Source of the DNA: Saccharibacter sp. 17.LH.SD | Lineage (GTDB): Bacteria; Pseudomonadota; Alphaproteobacteria; Acetobacterales; Acetobacteraceae | DNA: 64,000 bases | Assembly: GCF_009834805.1 (NCBI RefSeq) | Contig: NZ_WVHO01000011.1 | Location: 186,001-250,000, forward strand | Direction of reading: 5' to 3' | Shown here: one piece after another, positions 51,468 to 60,633 of the stretch | Numbering within the stretch: position 1 is the stretch's first letter | Layout of the letters: every line of letters starts with the position of its first letter | Notes under the pieces: generated by a model | Databases searched by the model: none | Seen by the model: only the letters and a program-made list of their open reading frames with translations | Told to the model about the DNA's origin: nothing | Made by a program: the position numbers and the translations under genes

Positions 51468-53600
51468 CTATTCCTGACCATTGGCTAATCCACGGTGCCG
51501 TAACATTGGCTCAATATCAGGATCTTTGCCATAAAAAGCACGGAACATCGTTCCATAATCCTGCGTATGCCCACGCGACAGAATCATATCACGAAAAAAC
51601 TGACCATTCTTTCGTGTCAAACCACCATGCTGCTGAAACCAAGAAAACGCATCTTGGTCCAACATTTCCGTCCAAAGATATGCGTAATAGCCTGCCGCAT
51701 AGCCATTCGCCCAAATATGCAGAAAAATGCTAGAACGATAACGTGGCGGGATATGGGCCACATCCAACCCCATCGTCTTCAGAGATTCTGTTTCAAAATG
51801 ATCAACATCCTGCCGTGGTGCTGATGCCGCTAGGCCGTGCCAACGGAGATCTAGCTCCGCAGCGGTAACAATTTCTCCCAAAGCATAACCCTGATTAAAA
51901 AGAGCCGCTTTACGTATTTTTGCTACTAATGCCGCGGGAATGGGCGCACCCGTTTTATAATGCCGCGCGTAATGCCCTAAAACTTGTGGATCAAGTGCCC
52001 AATTTTCATTGAATTGAGACGGAAACTCAACAAAATCTCGTGCAACGCTTGTGCCCGATACGGTCGGATAAACCTGATTAGCAAAAAGACCATGAAGCGC
52101 ATGACCAAACTCATGGAACATCGTCGTCACATCGTCCATCGTAATCAGCTGAGGTTGCCCAGGAGGCGCTTTTGCAAAATTGGCCACATTATAAATAACG
52201 GGTTTTGTCCCTAATAAATGCGACTGCCCTACAAAATTTGACATCCAAGCACCACCCGACTTGGCATCACGCTTGAAATAATCAAAATACATTAAGCCTA
52301 ATGGGGAGTTATCTTGGTCAAACACTTCATATACCAACACATCGGGATGATAGGTTGGGATATCATGACGCTGTTTAAAGCTTATCCCATAAAGCTGATG
52401 AGCCGCGAAAAAAACACCATCTGTAAGAACTGTTTTAAGCTCAAAATACGGCTTCACTTCATCCTGATTCAACGCATAACGCTCACGCTTTACCTGAGCC
52501 GCATATTTCTCCCAATCCCAAGGCTGCAACGCAAAATGCTCTCCATCCCGTGTGATGGTTTCTTGAAGGGTCGTGACCTCTCGCTTTTGCTCTTTCGCCA
52601 AAGCAGGGACAAGCTGTTGCATGAAATGTTCAGCAGCTTCAGGTGTCTTCGCCATTTGATCATAAAGCGTATAAGCCGCATAATTTGGGTAACCAAACAA
52701 CGCAGCCTTTTTGGCACGTAACTGAGCCAACTCAGCAATGGTTGCCCGTGTATCGTTATTATCCCCGCGTTCTGCCCGCATCCAGCTTTGCTCGAACAAT
52801 TTTTGTCGTGTCTCACGATTCATCAAAAGGGCTAATTCTGGTTGCTGGACGGTATTCTGCAAACTTAATAGCCACTGACCAGGTTTGTGTCGTGCCTCAG
52901 CCGCTTTCTGCGCTGCTTCAAGAGCACTTTTATCGAGTCCATCGAGCTGCTCTTTCTTTCCGACCAAGAGCGCACCATCACGGGCAGCGGCCACGAGCTT
53001 TTGTTGAAAGACAGACTCTAATGTCGCAAGTCGACTATTAAGTTCTCGTAACGTTGTTTTGTCTTTTTCGCCCAACAATGCTCCTGCGTGAACAAATTGT
53101 TGGTAATAAATATCTAACACCTGACGTTGTTCAGTCGTCAGATCAAGTTTTTCGCGCTGATCATACAATGTCTTAATCCGGTTAAATAAACGCGCATTAA
53201 GCATAATCTCATCTTGATGCTGAGCCAGAAGGGGAGCTTCGTGACTTTGCACTTGGTCAAGATGGTCATTACTATTAGCAGAATAAACACCAGAAAAAGT
53301 ATTCTGAACACGATCCAAAAGGCGCCCACTTTTCTCAAGAGCTTCAATCGTATTAGTAAAACTCGGCGGTGCAGGATTGTTTGCAATTTTTTGCACTTCT
53401 TGCAGATGTTCCGCCATGCCGCGTTCAAATGCAGGCTGATAATCATCATCACGAATCACATCAAAACGCGGCGCCTGATAAGGTAACGTGCTCGCAGTAA
53501 AAAGAGGATTATCCCGCGCGACAGCTTGGCTTAACAATGAGGGGAATAAACCAAGTGATGCCACCCCTAAGGCGCTCACAATCTGGCGAGAAAATCTCAT
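51468..53600 (-). CDS. dcp: M3-family zinc peptidase, dipeptidyl carboxypeptidase type
   Basis: 710 residues with a signal peptide (about 1-28, ending in SQAVARD), so it is probably periplasmic. The zinc motif HEFGHALH is at 496-503 and the third ligand Glu lies in the SGTSVARDFVEFPSQFNENW block that follows. The N-terminal half is helical as in the Dcp/OpdA branch, and the Dcp-like match in the SGTSVARDFVEFPSQ string is closest. Periplasmic location differs from cytoplasmic OpdA. It removes C-terminal dipeptides or cleaves short peptides. It is preceded by a 195-bp gap with no gene. Confidence 0.9.
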   Translation of the reverse strand: MRFSRQIVSALGVASLGLFPSLLSQAVARDNPLFTASTLPYQAPRFDVIRDDDYQPAFERGMAEHLQEVQKIANNPAPPSFTNTIEALEKSGRLLDRVQNTFSGVYSANSNDHLDQVQSHEAPLLAQHQDEIMLNARLFNRIKTLYDQREKLDLTTEQRQVLDIYYQQFVHAGALLGEKDKTTLRELNSRLATLESVFQQKLVAAARDGALLVGKKEQLDGLDKSALEAAQKAAEARHKPGQWLLSLQNTVQQPELALLMNRETRQKLFEQSWMRAERGDNNDTRATIAELAQLRAKKAALFGYPNYAAYTLYDQMAKTPEAAEHFMQQLVPALAKEQKREVTTLQETITRDGEHFALQPWDWEKYAAQVKRERYALNQDEVKPYFELKTVLTDGVFFAAHQLYGISFKQRHDIPTYHPDVLVYEVFDQDNSPLGLMYFDYFKRDAKSGGAWMSNFVGQSHLLGTKPVIYNVANFAKAPPGQPQLITMDDVTTMFHEFGHALHGLFANQVYPTVSGTSVARDFVEFPSQFNENWALDPQVLGHYARHYKTGAPIPAALVAKIRKAALFNQGYALGEIVTAAELDLRWHGLAASAPRQDVDHFETESLKTMGLDVAHIPPRYRSSIFLHIWANGYAAGYYAYLWTEMLDQDAFSWFQQHGGLTRKNGQFFRDMILSRGHTQDYGTMFRAFYGKDPDIEPMLRHRGLANGQE

Positions 53601-53795
53601 ACAAGCTTATCCTTATCGCAAAGTTATGACCACGCTTTAAGCATGTCCATATTCCATGGAAGAAAAACGATTCCATTTAATTACACAAGCAAATCATTTT
53701 TCATAAAACACATATTCACTAATTTAGTCCTTTTTTATCCATCTCCACTTCCGTAGAATGAAAATTCTTCCCCTCTTCATGGAGGCCAAAACATT

Positions 53796-54275
53796 ATGAC
53801 GACACAAACATCCGCAACTCTTTTTCTTCAGCAACATAATGCCACATTCACCACATGCCATTACGACTATGCCCCTCAAAAAGGACATATTGGAGAGCAA
53901 GCCGCTCACGCTATTGGCGCACACCCGGATGCTGTGTTTAAAACATTGGCGGCTAAGATAGATCGGAAACAGCCTGTGTTCGCCGTAATCCCTGTCAATA
54001 AACGTGTAAATTTTAAAGCCCTTGCTGCGTCCCTCAACGGCCGCAATGCCAAAATGATGCAGCCGTCCGAAGCACATGAACGCACTGGCTTTGTCTCTGG
54101 AGGAACAACACCATTTGGATCACGTCAAACATTCCCTGTCGTGATTGATCACAGTGCGCTCTCTCATAGTGAAATTTGGATCAATGCTGGAGCTCAAGGA
54201 TTTTTAGCCTGTCTTTCTCCACAAGAAATTCAACGAGTTACAAATGCAATATTTGAAAATATTTCAGATGAATAG
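53796..54275 (+). CDS. ybaK: Cys-tRNA(Pro)/Cys-tRNA(Cys) deacylase YbaK
   Basis: 159 residues, family length. HYDYAPQKGHIGEQAAHAIG and DAVFKTLAAKI hold the conserved Lys; VIPVNKRVNFKALAASL and GFVSGGTTPFGSRQTFPVVID follow in order. This is the EbsC/YbaK fold, which clears mischarged Cys from tRNA-Pro in trans. Single gene, with GGAGG ahead of the ATG. Confidence 0.92.
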   Translation: MTTQTSATLFLQQHNATFTTCHYDYAPQKGHIGEQAAHAIGAHPDAVFKTLAAKIDRKQPVFAVIPVNKRVNFKALAASLNGRNAKMMQPSEAHERTGFVSGGTTPFGSRQTFPVVIDHSALSHSEIWINAGAQGFLACLSPQEIQRVTNAIFENISDE

Positions 54276-54447
54276 TTAAATTATCTTTTTAAATACAAAA
54301 TACTTACAGAGTAAAATTTCATCATTCTTCTATATGGTTTTTATTCTTATCGTAAAACCTTTCCGTTTTATGACAACAATTTCACTCCTTTTCTTTATAC
54401 CAGCTCCCTATATGTAAGACACGTAACACCACCGAGTGGAGGACATT

Positions 54448-54945
54448 ATGCTTCACCTTTTTTCATCTCACCGGAAACCACTCATGCTGTTGGTTTCTGG
54501 CCTACTGCTCAGTGCTCCTTTGTCGGAAGCTCAAGCACATCATCATCATGGTTTTGGATCGTCCTTTGGCCGCGGTTTAGGCTTCGGTATGGGAAGTGGG
54601 ATCGGCTATGGCGTTGCTGACTTTGGTATGAATAGTCTCTTTAACGGTTTTTCTGGAGGCTACAACTCTCCTGGATATTATAACCCTCCTACCTATTACG
54701 CGCCGCCGAATAACTACAACTATGGCTATGCGGCACCATCCTATGCACCACCACCGCCGCCTGAAACAAACATTACTATTGTGAATGCACCACCACCACC
54801 GCCACCGCAAACTGTGCCGGCTTATCCTTACCCCGTTCCTGGCTACACGCATTATCAACCTAATGTGGGTTACACAGCAGAAGCACGCGTTACGTATGTT
54901 CCAGGCTATGGCAATGTTCCTGTCGCCCCGCCTGTAACACCTTGA
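54448..54945 (+). CDS. Secreted Gly/Tyr/Pro-rich protein
   Basis: 165 residues from ATG 54448, with GGAGG five bases upstream (the frame opens at 54436). Signal peptide about 1-28, ending in AQAHHHHG. The rest is low-complexity: a Gly/Phe-rich part (FGSSFGRGLGFGMGSGIGYG), a Tyr/Asn/Pro part (NPPTYYAPPNNYNYGYA) and poly-Pro runs (APPPPPPQTVPAYPYPV). Such proteins can be surface or matrix-like, or bind metal through the HHHH cluster. No family is recognised. Composition is strongly skewed relative to neighbours. Confidence 0.6.
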   Translation: MLHLFSSHRKPLMLLVSGLLLSAPLSEAQAHHHHGFGSSFGRGLGFGMGSGIGYGVADFGMNSLFNGFSGGYNSPGYYNPPTYYAPPNNYNYGYAAPSYAPPPPPETNITIVNAPPPPPPQTVPAYPYPVPGYTHYQPNVGYTAEARVTYVPGYGNVPVAPPVTP

Positions 54946-55120
54946 ATTTCGCTAAGTGATCATTCAAAGTGAGCACCATATTGGGAGAGGCATGGCATTG
55001 TTAGCCACCTCAACTGGTTTCGCCGCCTCTTCCCTAACATGTTGCTATATGGCGTAGCCTTACCCTCTTGTTCCCTCCAGTGACACAAGCGAAGGCTTTT
55101 GCCCATGTGGGGGGCTAAGA

Positions 55121-58100
55121 GTGGTCTTTTGTCGGTTGTTTATTGATCGTCCTGTCGCTACGACCCTCCTCGCCATTGCTATTTTTTTAGGTGGGTGCGT
55201 CGCGCTTCCCTTTTTACCTGTTTCTACTATGCCGGATATCACGGCTACCTCTATTATGGTTATCGCCAATCAACCTGGGGCAGACCCACAACAAATGGCG
55301 ACATCTGTCGCAACCCCGCTTGAACGACGCTTATCGGCTATTGCAGACGTTCAAACGATTGAATCTGATACACAAAGCGGACAAACATCTATCGTTATGG
55401 AGTTTTCTCCATCGCGTAACATTGATGGTGCTCTTCGAGATGTGCAGGCAGCTCTACGTGCCGCACGAGGTGACCTTCCTAGAGGAACACTCGACTCCGA
55501 TCCGGAAGCCTTTAAAATGGAAGGAGGAAATCCTGCCTATATCCTTCACTTAACATCAAAATATGTTACACGGTCACAACTTTACGATATAGCAACTATA
55601 CGCGTACGCCCCCTCCTTGCCGAAGTTCCAGGTGTCGCACGTGTGGAAATTTTCGGTACATCAACTCCCGCTGTCCGTGTAGAACTCAACCCTTACCCCC
55701 TTTATCGCTGGGGCATTAACCCTGAAGACATTCGCTCTGCCCTCGCCTCTGCCAATGCTTATACGCCAAAAGGCTTTATCACATACAATCATCAACGCAT
55801 TGAACTCCGCACAAATGACCAAGCAATTAATAGCCGTCAATATCGTGATCTTATTGTAGGTTATCGTAACAATTTTAACCCAATCTACCTTCGCGAAATT
55901 GCTACCCTCGTAGATGACGTCCAAGACGTCTATCAAACAAGCTCATTTAACTCCCTACCGGCTATTACCCTTATGGTAATGCCACAACCTCACTCCAATA
56001 CAGTAGACATCGTCAATGGCATTCATGCCCACCTTTCTACATTACGAAATATGCTGCCACGGAATGTCGATGTGCATGAAGGAGTTGATCTCTCACGCAG
56101 CATACGCGCATCGCTGATAGACGCAAAAATTACGCTCATCACCTCTATTTTACTGATCGTCCTGGTTGTCGCACTCTTTTTTCGCCGCTTCGTCAGTACC
56201 TTTATCCCAGCCATTACCGTTCCTGTTGCCCTATCGGGCACCTTAGTCATTATGAAAGCCTTTCACTTTTCTCTTGATACGCTTTCTCTCATGGCCCTGA
56301 CGATCGCCGTTGGATTTGTCGTTGATGATGCCATTGTCGTGTTAGAAAATATTGCACGCCATATGGAAGAAGGTCTTCCACGCCATGAAGCCAGCATTCA
56401 TGGGACTAGTGAAATTGTCTTCACCGTCATTTCAATTAGCTTATCTTTGATCGCCGTTTTCTTACCAATTCTATTCATTCCTGGAACGCTGGGCTCCATT
56501 CTATATGAATTTTCCATGACCATGATTGCCGCAATCGCCCTCTCCATGGTCTTGTCCCTCACTTTAACCCCGATGCTCTGTGCTCAATTTTTAGAGGTTT
56601 CTTCCCACAATAAGACATCAGAGCCACATCCTATAAAATGGTACGATTACCTTGCCCAAAAACTAGAAAGTTTCCTCAATGCGTTAACAACGCTCTACGG
56701 GCATACAATTTCTTGGAGTTTACGCCACCCCATTCTCGTTGGTCTCACGCTTCCTGGTAGCTTTATCGTCCTTATTTTTGGCATCATTGTTATGCCAAAA
56801 TCAGCCATCCCAGATATGGACTTAGCAATTTTGCGTGCCACTATTTCTGGGGAGCCCTCTCTCTCCTTCCATGCTCTACACAGACGCATGCAAGAAGTGG
56901 AATCTATCGTACAGCGCGACCCCGCTGTTGAATCTGTATCATCATTCAGTGACGATAGCCGTTCTTCAGAATCATTCATTACCCTTAAAGATAAAAATCA
57001 TCGTGACTCTATCCCTGTTGTTCTCGAACGTCTCCGTAAGGCGATCCTTCCTACAGCGGGGACAGATGTCTTCCTGACATCCTTGACGGGAAGTAGTCAG
57101 GGAGGAAGCAAGGCCGCAACCGGAAATTATCGCTATGTCCTTCGTAGCGATGAAAGTGGCCCTCTTTATCATGTCGTCCCATCGTTAATGGCGATGTTAC
57201 GCAAAAGTGGAAAGCTTACGAACATCACCTCCGATGCAGAAAACCAAGCATTCTCCGCAAATGTTAATGTCCAACGTGATCTAGAAGCGCGCTATGGCAT
57301 AACACCGCAGCTCGTCCAAAATGCTCTTTATGACTCTTATGGACAAACAATCGTCTCAACAATTCACCTTCCACTCACAGACCACCGGGTCGTTATGGTT
57401 CTTGGAGAGCAATTCCGTGAAAACCCACGTCTCCTCCATCATGTTTGGATTTCAACATCTGCTGGAACCGCGGCAGGAGGAATCGCGTCCAATCTTATTC
57501 GTGTCCGTGGAGAAGGGCATATTAGCGTCCAGAATAGTATCGCGACACAATCCATCACCAATGCGTTAGCCAATAAAATTTCGGGAACATCCTCGAACGG
57601 AGCCGCCGTCTCGTCATCACGTGAAACGATGATCCCTCTCGATAATGTCACGAAAACGGTCTATACTCCGCTACCCTTAAAAATTTCTCATCAAAATGGC
57701 AGTTACTCTTCAATCATCACTTTCGATCTTTCCCCAGGAACAACCTACGATGATGCTGTAGCCCTCATTACACAAGGATTGGTCGCTCAACATGCCTCCG
57801 ATCAAATTCGCGGCAATTTCACAGGAACAGCAGGTGAAACCAATTCACTCATGGTTAACTCCCTGATTGCTTTCGGCGCCGCTGTCGCTGTGATGTACAT
57901 CACACTGGGCATTCTGTATGAAAGCCTCATCCATCCCATTACCATTCTCTCAACACTTCCTTCTGCTGGAATCGGTGCAGTTCTCGGTTTATGGGTTGCC
58001 GGCGATTCCTTTAGCTTGATCGCTATTATCGGCATTATTCTCCTAACGGGAATTGTTAAGAAAAACGCCATCCTTGTGATTGACTTCGCCCTTCAAGCCG

Positions 58101-58414
58101 AACGCCAACAAAAACTTTCTCCACGGGACGCAATCTACCAAGCGTCCATCATTCGATTCCGACCTATTTTGATGACCACACTTGCTGCTGCGCTTGGGGC
58201 CATTCCACTGATCATCGGTAACGGATATGGATGTGAATTACGCCATCCCCTGGGCGTATCTATCCTCGGGGGCATGATCATCAGCCAATTACTGACATTC
58301 TACACAACACCTGTCATATATCTTGCTATGGAGCGGCTCAAACAACGCAGCTCCCATTATTCGCGCTATTTTCTACAACGCCTCAGACGCCGTAACTCTC
58401 CCTCTCATACATAG
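55121..58414 (+). CDS. RND (HAE1/AcrB-type) inner-membrane efflux pump
   Basis: 1097 residues from GTG 55121 with GGGGGG six bases upstream, the normal length for the family. Twelve membrane segments in two halves flank two large periplasmic domains. FIDRPVATTLLAIAIFLGG opens TM1; VGFVVDDAIVVLENIARHME in TM4 holds the proton-relay Asp pair; LPLKISHQNGSYSS is in the second porter domain; LLTGIVKKNAILVIDFAL is TM10-11. The sequence is nearest to the MdtB/MdtC group by eye. A periplasmic fusion protein and channel are not adjacent, so it must use partners elsewhere or act alone. Confidence 0.93.
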   Translation: MVFCRLFIDRPVATTLLAIAIFLGGCVALPFLPVSTMPDITATSIMVIANQPGADPQQMATSVATPLERRLSAIADVQTIESDTQSGQTSIVMEFSPSRNIDGALRDVQAALRAARGDLPRGTLDSDPEAFKMEGGNPAYILHLTSKYVTRSQLYDIATIRVRPLLAEVPGVARVEIFGTSTPAVRVELNPYPLYRWGINPEDIRSALASANAYTPKGFITYNHQRIELRTNDQAINSRQYRDLIVGYRNNFNPIYLREIATLVDDVQDVYQTSSFNSLPAITLMVMPQPHSNTVDIVNGIHAHLSTLRNMLPRNVDVHEGVDLSRSIRASLIDAKITLITSILLIVLVVALFFRRFVSTFIPAITVPVALSGTLVIMKAFHFSLDTLSLMALTIAVGFVVDDAIVVLENIARHMEEGLPRHEASIHGTSEIVFTVISISLSLIAVFLPILFIPGTLGSILYEFSMTMIAAIALSMVLSLTLTPMLCAQFLEVSSHNKTSEPHPIKWYDYLAQKLESFLNALTTLYGHTISWSLRHPILVGLTLPGSFIVLIFGIIVMPKSAIPDMDLAILRATISGEPSLSFHALHRRMQEVESIVQRDPAVESVSSFSDDSRSSESFITLKDKNHRDSIPVVLERLRKAILPTAGTDVFLTSLTGSSQGGSKAATGNYRYVLRSDESGPLYHVVPSLMAMLRKSGKLTNITSDAENQAFSANVNVQRDLEARYGITPQLVQNALYDSYGQTIVSTIHLPLTDHRVVMVLGEQFRENPRLLHHVWISTSAGTAAGGIASNLIRVRGEGHISVQNSIATQSITNALANKISGTSSNGAAVSSSRETMIPLDNVTKTVYTPLPLKISHQNGSYSSIITFDLSPGTTYDDAVALITQGLVAQHASDQIRGNFTGTAGETNSLMVNSLIAFGAAVAVMYITLGILYESLIHPITILSTLPSAGIGAVLGLWVAGDSFSLIAIIGIILLTGIVKKNAILVIDFALQAERQQKLSPRDAIYQASIIRFRPILMTTLAAALGAIPLIIGNGYGCELRHPLGVSILGGMIISQLLTFYTTPVIYLAMERLKQRSSHYSRYFLQRLRRRNSPSHT

Positions 58415-58592
58415 CGCCTATATGGATAAATATTGTCCTTAATCAGGGCATAATATCTGACGTTAAGCAGGCGCCCCCGGCGATTTACTGGGGGTAAGCT
58501 TTCTCATACCCTGTACGACCGAGGGGAAACTACTCAGCTCTTAGAAACTTACCATTCCCACAAAAAACAATATCTATGCTGTGTTAAACAGC

Positions 58593-58637
58593 CTATTTTA
58601 CGATCTTACCTAGAAGCAAGGTAAGATCGTAAAATAG
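58593..58637. repeat. Perfect 18-bp inverted repeat after the RND gene
   Basis: CTATTTTACGATCTTACC (58593-58610) and GGTAAGATCGTAAAATAG (58620-58637) with a 9-nt loop. It ends 3 bases before the decayed D-subunit gene's stop. There is no clear T tract on either side, so a normal terminator is not certain. The 180 bp between the RND stop and this repeat holds only a smaller CCCCC/GGGGG hairpin near 58472-58493. Confidence 0.7.
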
Positions 58638-58640
58638 CTA

Positions 58641-58891
58641 TCATCCCTCGCCAAAACTCTTCTCACCGTCACGTCCGTGCAATGGGATAGGAATTTCTGA
58701 CATAATTGGTGTGTCATCCAACTCTGCTTGATTGAGCTTAAACTCAGAGCCGTAACTCTTGGGATTCGTAATAAAAAATCAGGCTCAGTGCGTCGCCAAG
58801 CAAACATGCATGTTTCACACTGATAGACCTCCCACACTCCATTGACCGGAGATGCAGTCAGAATACCTATCTTAGCAGATTTACAACGGGG
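58641..58891 (-). pseudogene. Decayed D subunit of a hydroxyarylic-acid decarboxylase (BsdD/VdcD-like)
   Basis: On the minus strand the run from about 58891 gives PRCKSAKIG, TASPVNGVWEVYQCETC and MFAWRRTEP, the two Cys-x-x-Cys pairs and the YQC...TEP block of the small VdcD/BsdD subunit. After RRTEPDFLL the true continuation (NPKSYGSEFKLNQAELDDTP, then IMSEIPIPLHG) is found only in a different frame, down to the stop at 58641. So one frameshift breaks it. The start codon and first Met are lost in the end of the decayed UbiD gene. The complex, when intact, acts with UbiD to remove CO2 from 4-hydroxybenzoate, vanillate or protocatechuate. Confidence 0.8.
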
Positions 58892-59912
58892 TCTTTTAAT
58901 TCTTGCCCATAATGACCGTATGTTTCCGCCATGACCAGCGTCGTTGCATCCAATAACAAAGCTTATGCGTCATACCTGCCAGACTGGAACCAGGAGCGAG
59001 TGGCAAAACAGCTAGACCCGATATTTGAACTAAAAAAACTCTAGATTGAATTTTGTCGAAATCGCCCACATCACCTGATTCAGATTAAATGGCTCTACCG
59101 TTTCATCAAACGACGATGACAACCTTAGCAAATCTCCAAAACGACGCTTCGTCGATACGATAACAACAAGACATGCGTATAAAGCGCATTCACAGCCTGA
59201 ATTTCAGGGAAAGCCTGCTTGAGCTGCACATGCAAAGGGCACAAATAGTCCCCCCATGAGATAATCTATCTCGATCCAGGGCATGCCCTGGTAACGATGC
59301 TCAAACAAAGGATTTTTACGATGAGATACTTTCGTGATTTCTAGAACTGGCATCCGGCGAACGCCTGAATAATGGCCGGTACATTCGCCAAAAGGCCCTT
59401 CACTTTCACGAACCCTCGAAAGAATTTTCCTTCAAAAATGATCTCAGTCCCCAAAGGACCTGTAACCCATTTCTAGCTTTAGCAACGGGATAAGGCTCTT
59501 GTGCAATCGCCCCTGCCATCTTGTATTCGGACTGGTTACAGAAAATAGGCATCGAACCGACCGTATTAATGATCGGATCATTCCCAATACACATAGCAAT
59601 GGGTAAATCTTGGCCTATTTCTTCTGCTTTGCGCAAATGGATGGCAATATCATGCGCCGGTACTGGCTGTATGCTCATGCGATTCTTACCCTTAACTTGC
59701 AGGCGATAAATGCCAACATTCCGGGTATCCTCATTATCCCAATCTGTTACGTCACATAAGATTGTAACAGCTTTATCAATGTAAAAACCACCATCCCCTT
59801 CGTTTAGGTTCTGTTGTGCTGTCATCTCCCAAAATCGACAAGAGGGCATGAAAATTTGCAAATTGTTATGGGTATTGTTGTACACTTCATGAAATACTAA
59901 ACTAAAGCTCAA
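58867..59912 (-). pseudogene. Decayed UbiD-type hydroxyarylic-acid decarboxylase
   Basis: Minus-strand fragments follow the order of UbiD/VdcC proteins but jump between frames. 59912-59406 reads NLNEGDGGFYIDKA, NAVGIY-type RNVGIYRLQVKGKNR, PVPAHDIAIHLRKAEE and NDPIINTVGS. A second frame near 59460-59220 reads GPLGTEIIFEGKFFRG, EGPFGECTGHYSGVRRMPV and MPWIEIDYLMGG. Later frames give AFPEIQAVNALYTH, FDETVEPFNLNQVMWAIST, LPLAPGSSLAGMTHK and LLDATTLVMAETYGHYGQE, ending at TAG 58867. At least four frameshifts and internal stops are needed. The first hundred or so residues are missing; petA starts beside the break. The enzyme is clearly non-functional here. Confidence 0.85.
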
Positions 59913-59947
59913 TTTTACGACAGCGCCGTGGACATTGAGAGATTTTT

Positions 59948-60613
59948 ATGGACGATACACCACAATCTCATCCGCCATCTTCGTCACAGGAGTGTCATGC
60001 GCCTACCACGACGCGTCGCCACGTATTAGAAATCAGCACGGCAGCCCTTGGTGGCGCTGGAGCGTGTGCTCTGGCAGTGCCTTTTCTTAATAGTCTTCGT
60101 GGTACACAAACAGCCATTCAACAAGCGGAAGAAGAAAGTGCCCTTCTTGATGTTGATGTAAGTGATCTCACTCCTGGGGCACAAAAAAACGTCATCTGGC
60201 GTCATTGGCCTGTCTCTATTCAACGGCGCACGCCACAAATGCAGGAAGCCCTGAAGAGTGCCGAGCTCCTCCGTCAATTGCGAGACCCCTACTCTAAAGC
60301 GCGGCAACAACCTCTTGATGCCGCCAATCTCTATCGCTCCTTAAATCCCGAATACGGGGTTTTTATTACGGTCTGTACCCATTTAGGCTGTATTCCCACG
60401 ATGCATGACATCCCGGGATTGCCAAGCTCGGGAGGTTTTTTCTGTCCTTGCCATGGGTCACAATTTGACGGTGCTGGACGTGTTTTACAGAACATGCCAG
60501 CTCCCTATAACTTACCTGTCCCTCCTTTATTCTTCCTAACCTCAACAAAATTACGCCTCGGTATGAGCAAAGCCGATCCTCATTTTGATATAAATACCAT
60601 CCAGCAAATCTGA
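59948..60613 (+). CDS. petA: Ubiquinol-cytochrome c reductase, Rieske iron-sulfur subunit
   Basis: 221 residues. A Tat-like N-terminus ([19 protein letters not shown]) leads a single membrane anchor. The 2Fe-2S site is complete: CTHLGC (Cys143, His145, Cys148) and CPCHGS (Cys166, Cys168, His169), with the disulfide Cys at 148 and 168. It passes electrons from ubiquinol to cytochrome c1. It leads petABC, with 20 bp to petB. The promoter region overlaps the decayed UbiD gene on the other strand. Confidence 0.95.
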   Translation: MDDTPQSHPPSSSQECHAPTTTRRHVLEISTAALGGAGACALAVPFLNSLRGTQTAIQQAEEESALLDVDVSDLTPGAQKNVIWRHWPVSIQRRTPQMQEALKSAELLRQLRDPYSKARQQPLDAANLYRSLNPEYGVFITVCTHLGCIPTMHDIPGLPSSGGFFCPCHGSQFDGAGRVLQNMPAPYNLPVPPLFFLTSTKLRLGMSKADPHFDINTIQQI

Positions 60614-60633
60614 GAGATAGGAAAGCCTCTTCA

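Noticed and set aside
54946-55120. Possible riboswitch or remnant of a fusion-protein gene before the RND pump
   Set aside because: I looked for conserved riboswitch cores and for a HlyD C-terminus in three frames and saw neither.
58610-58837. 75-residue minus frame as an intact gene
   Set aside because: The VdcD-like match breaks after RRTEPDFLL and continues in another frame, so it is part of a pseudogene, not a full protein.
59406-59912. 168-residue minus frame as an intact small protein
   Set aside because: It is the best-preserved piece of the decayed UbiD gene; homology continues downstream in other frames.
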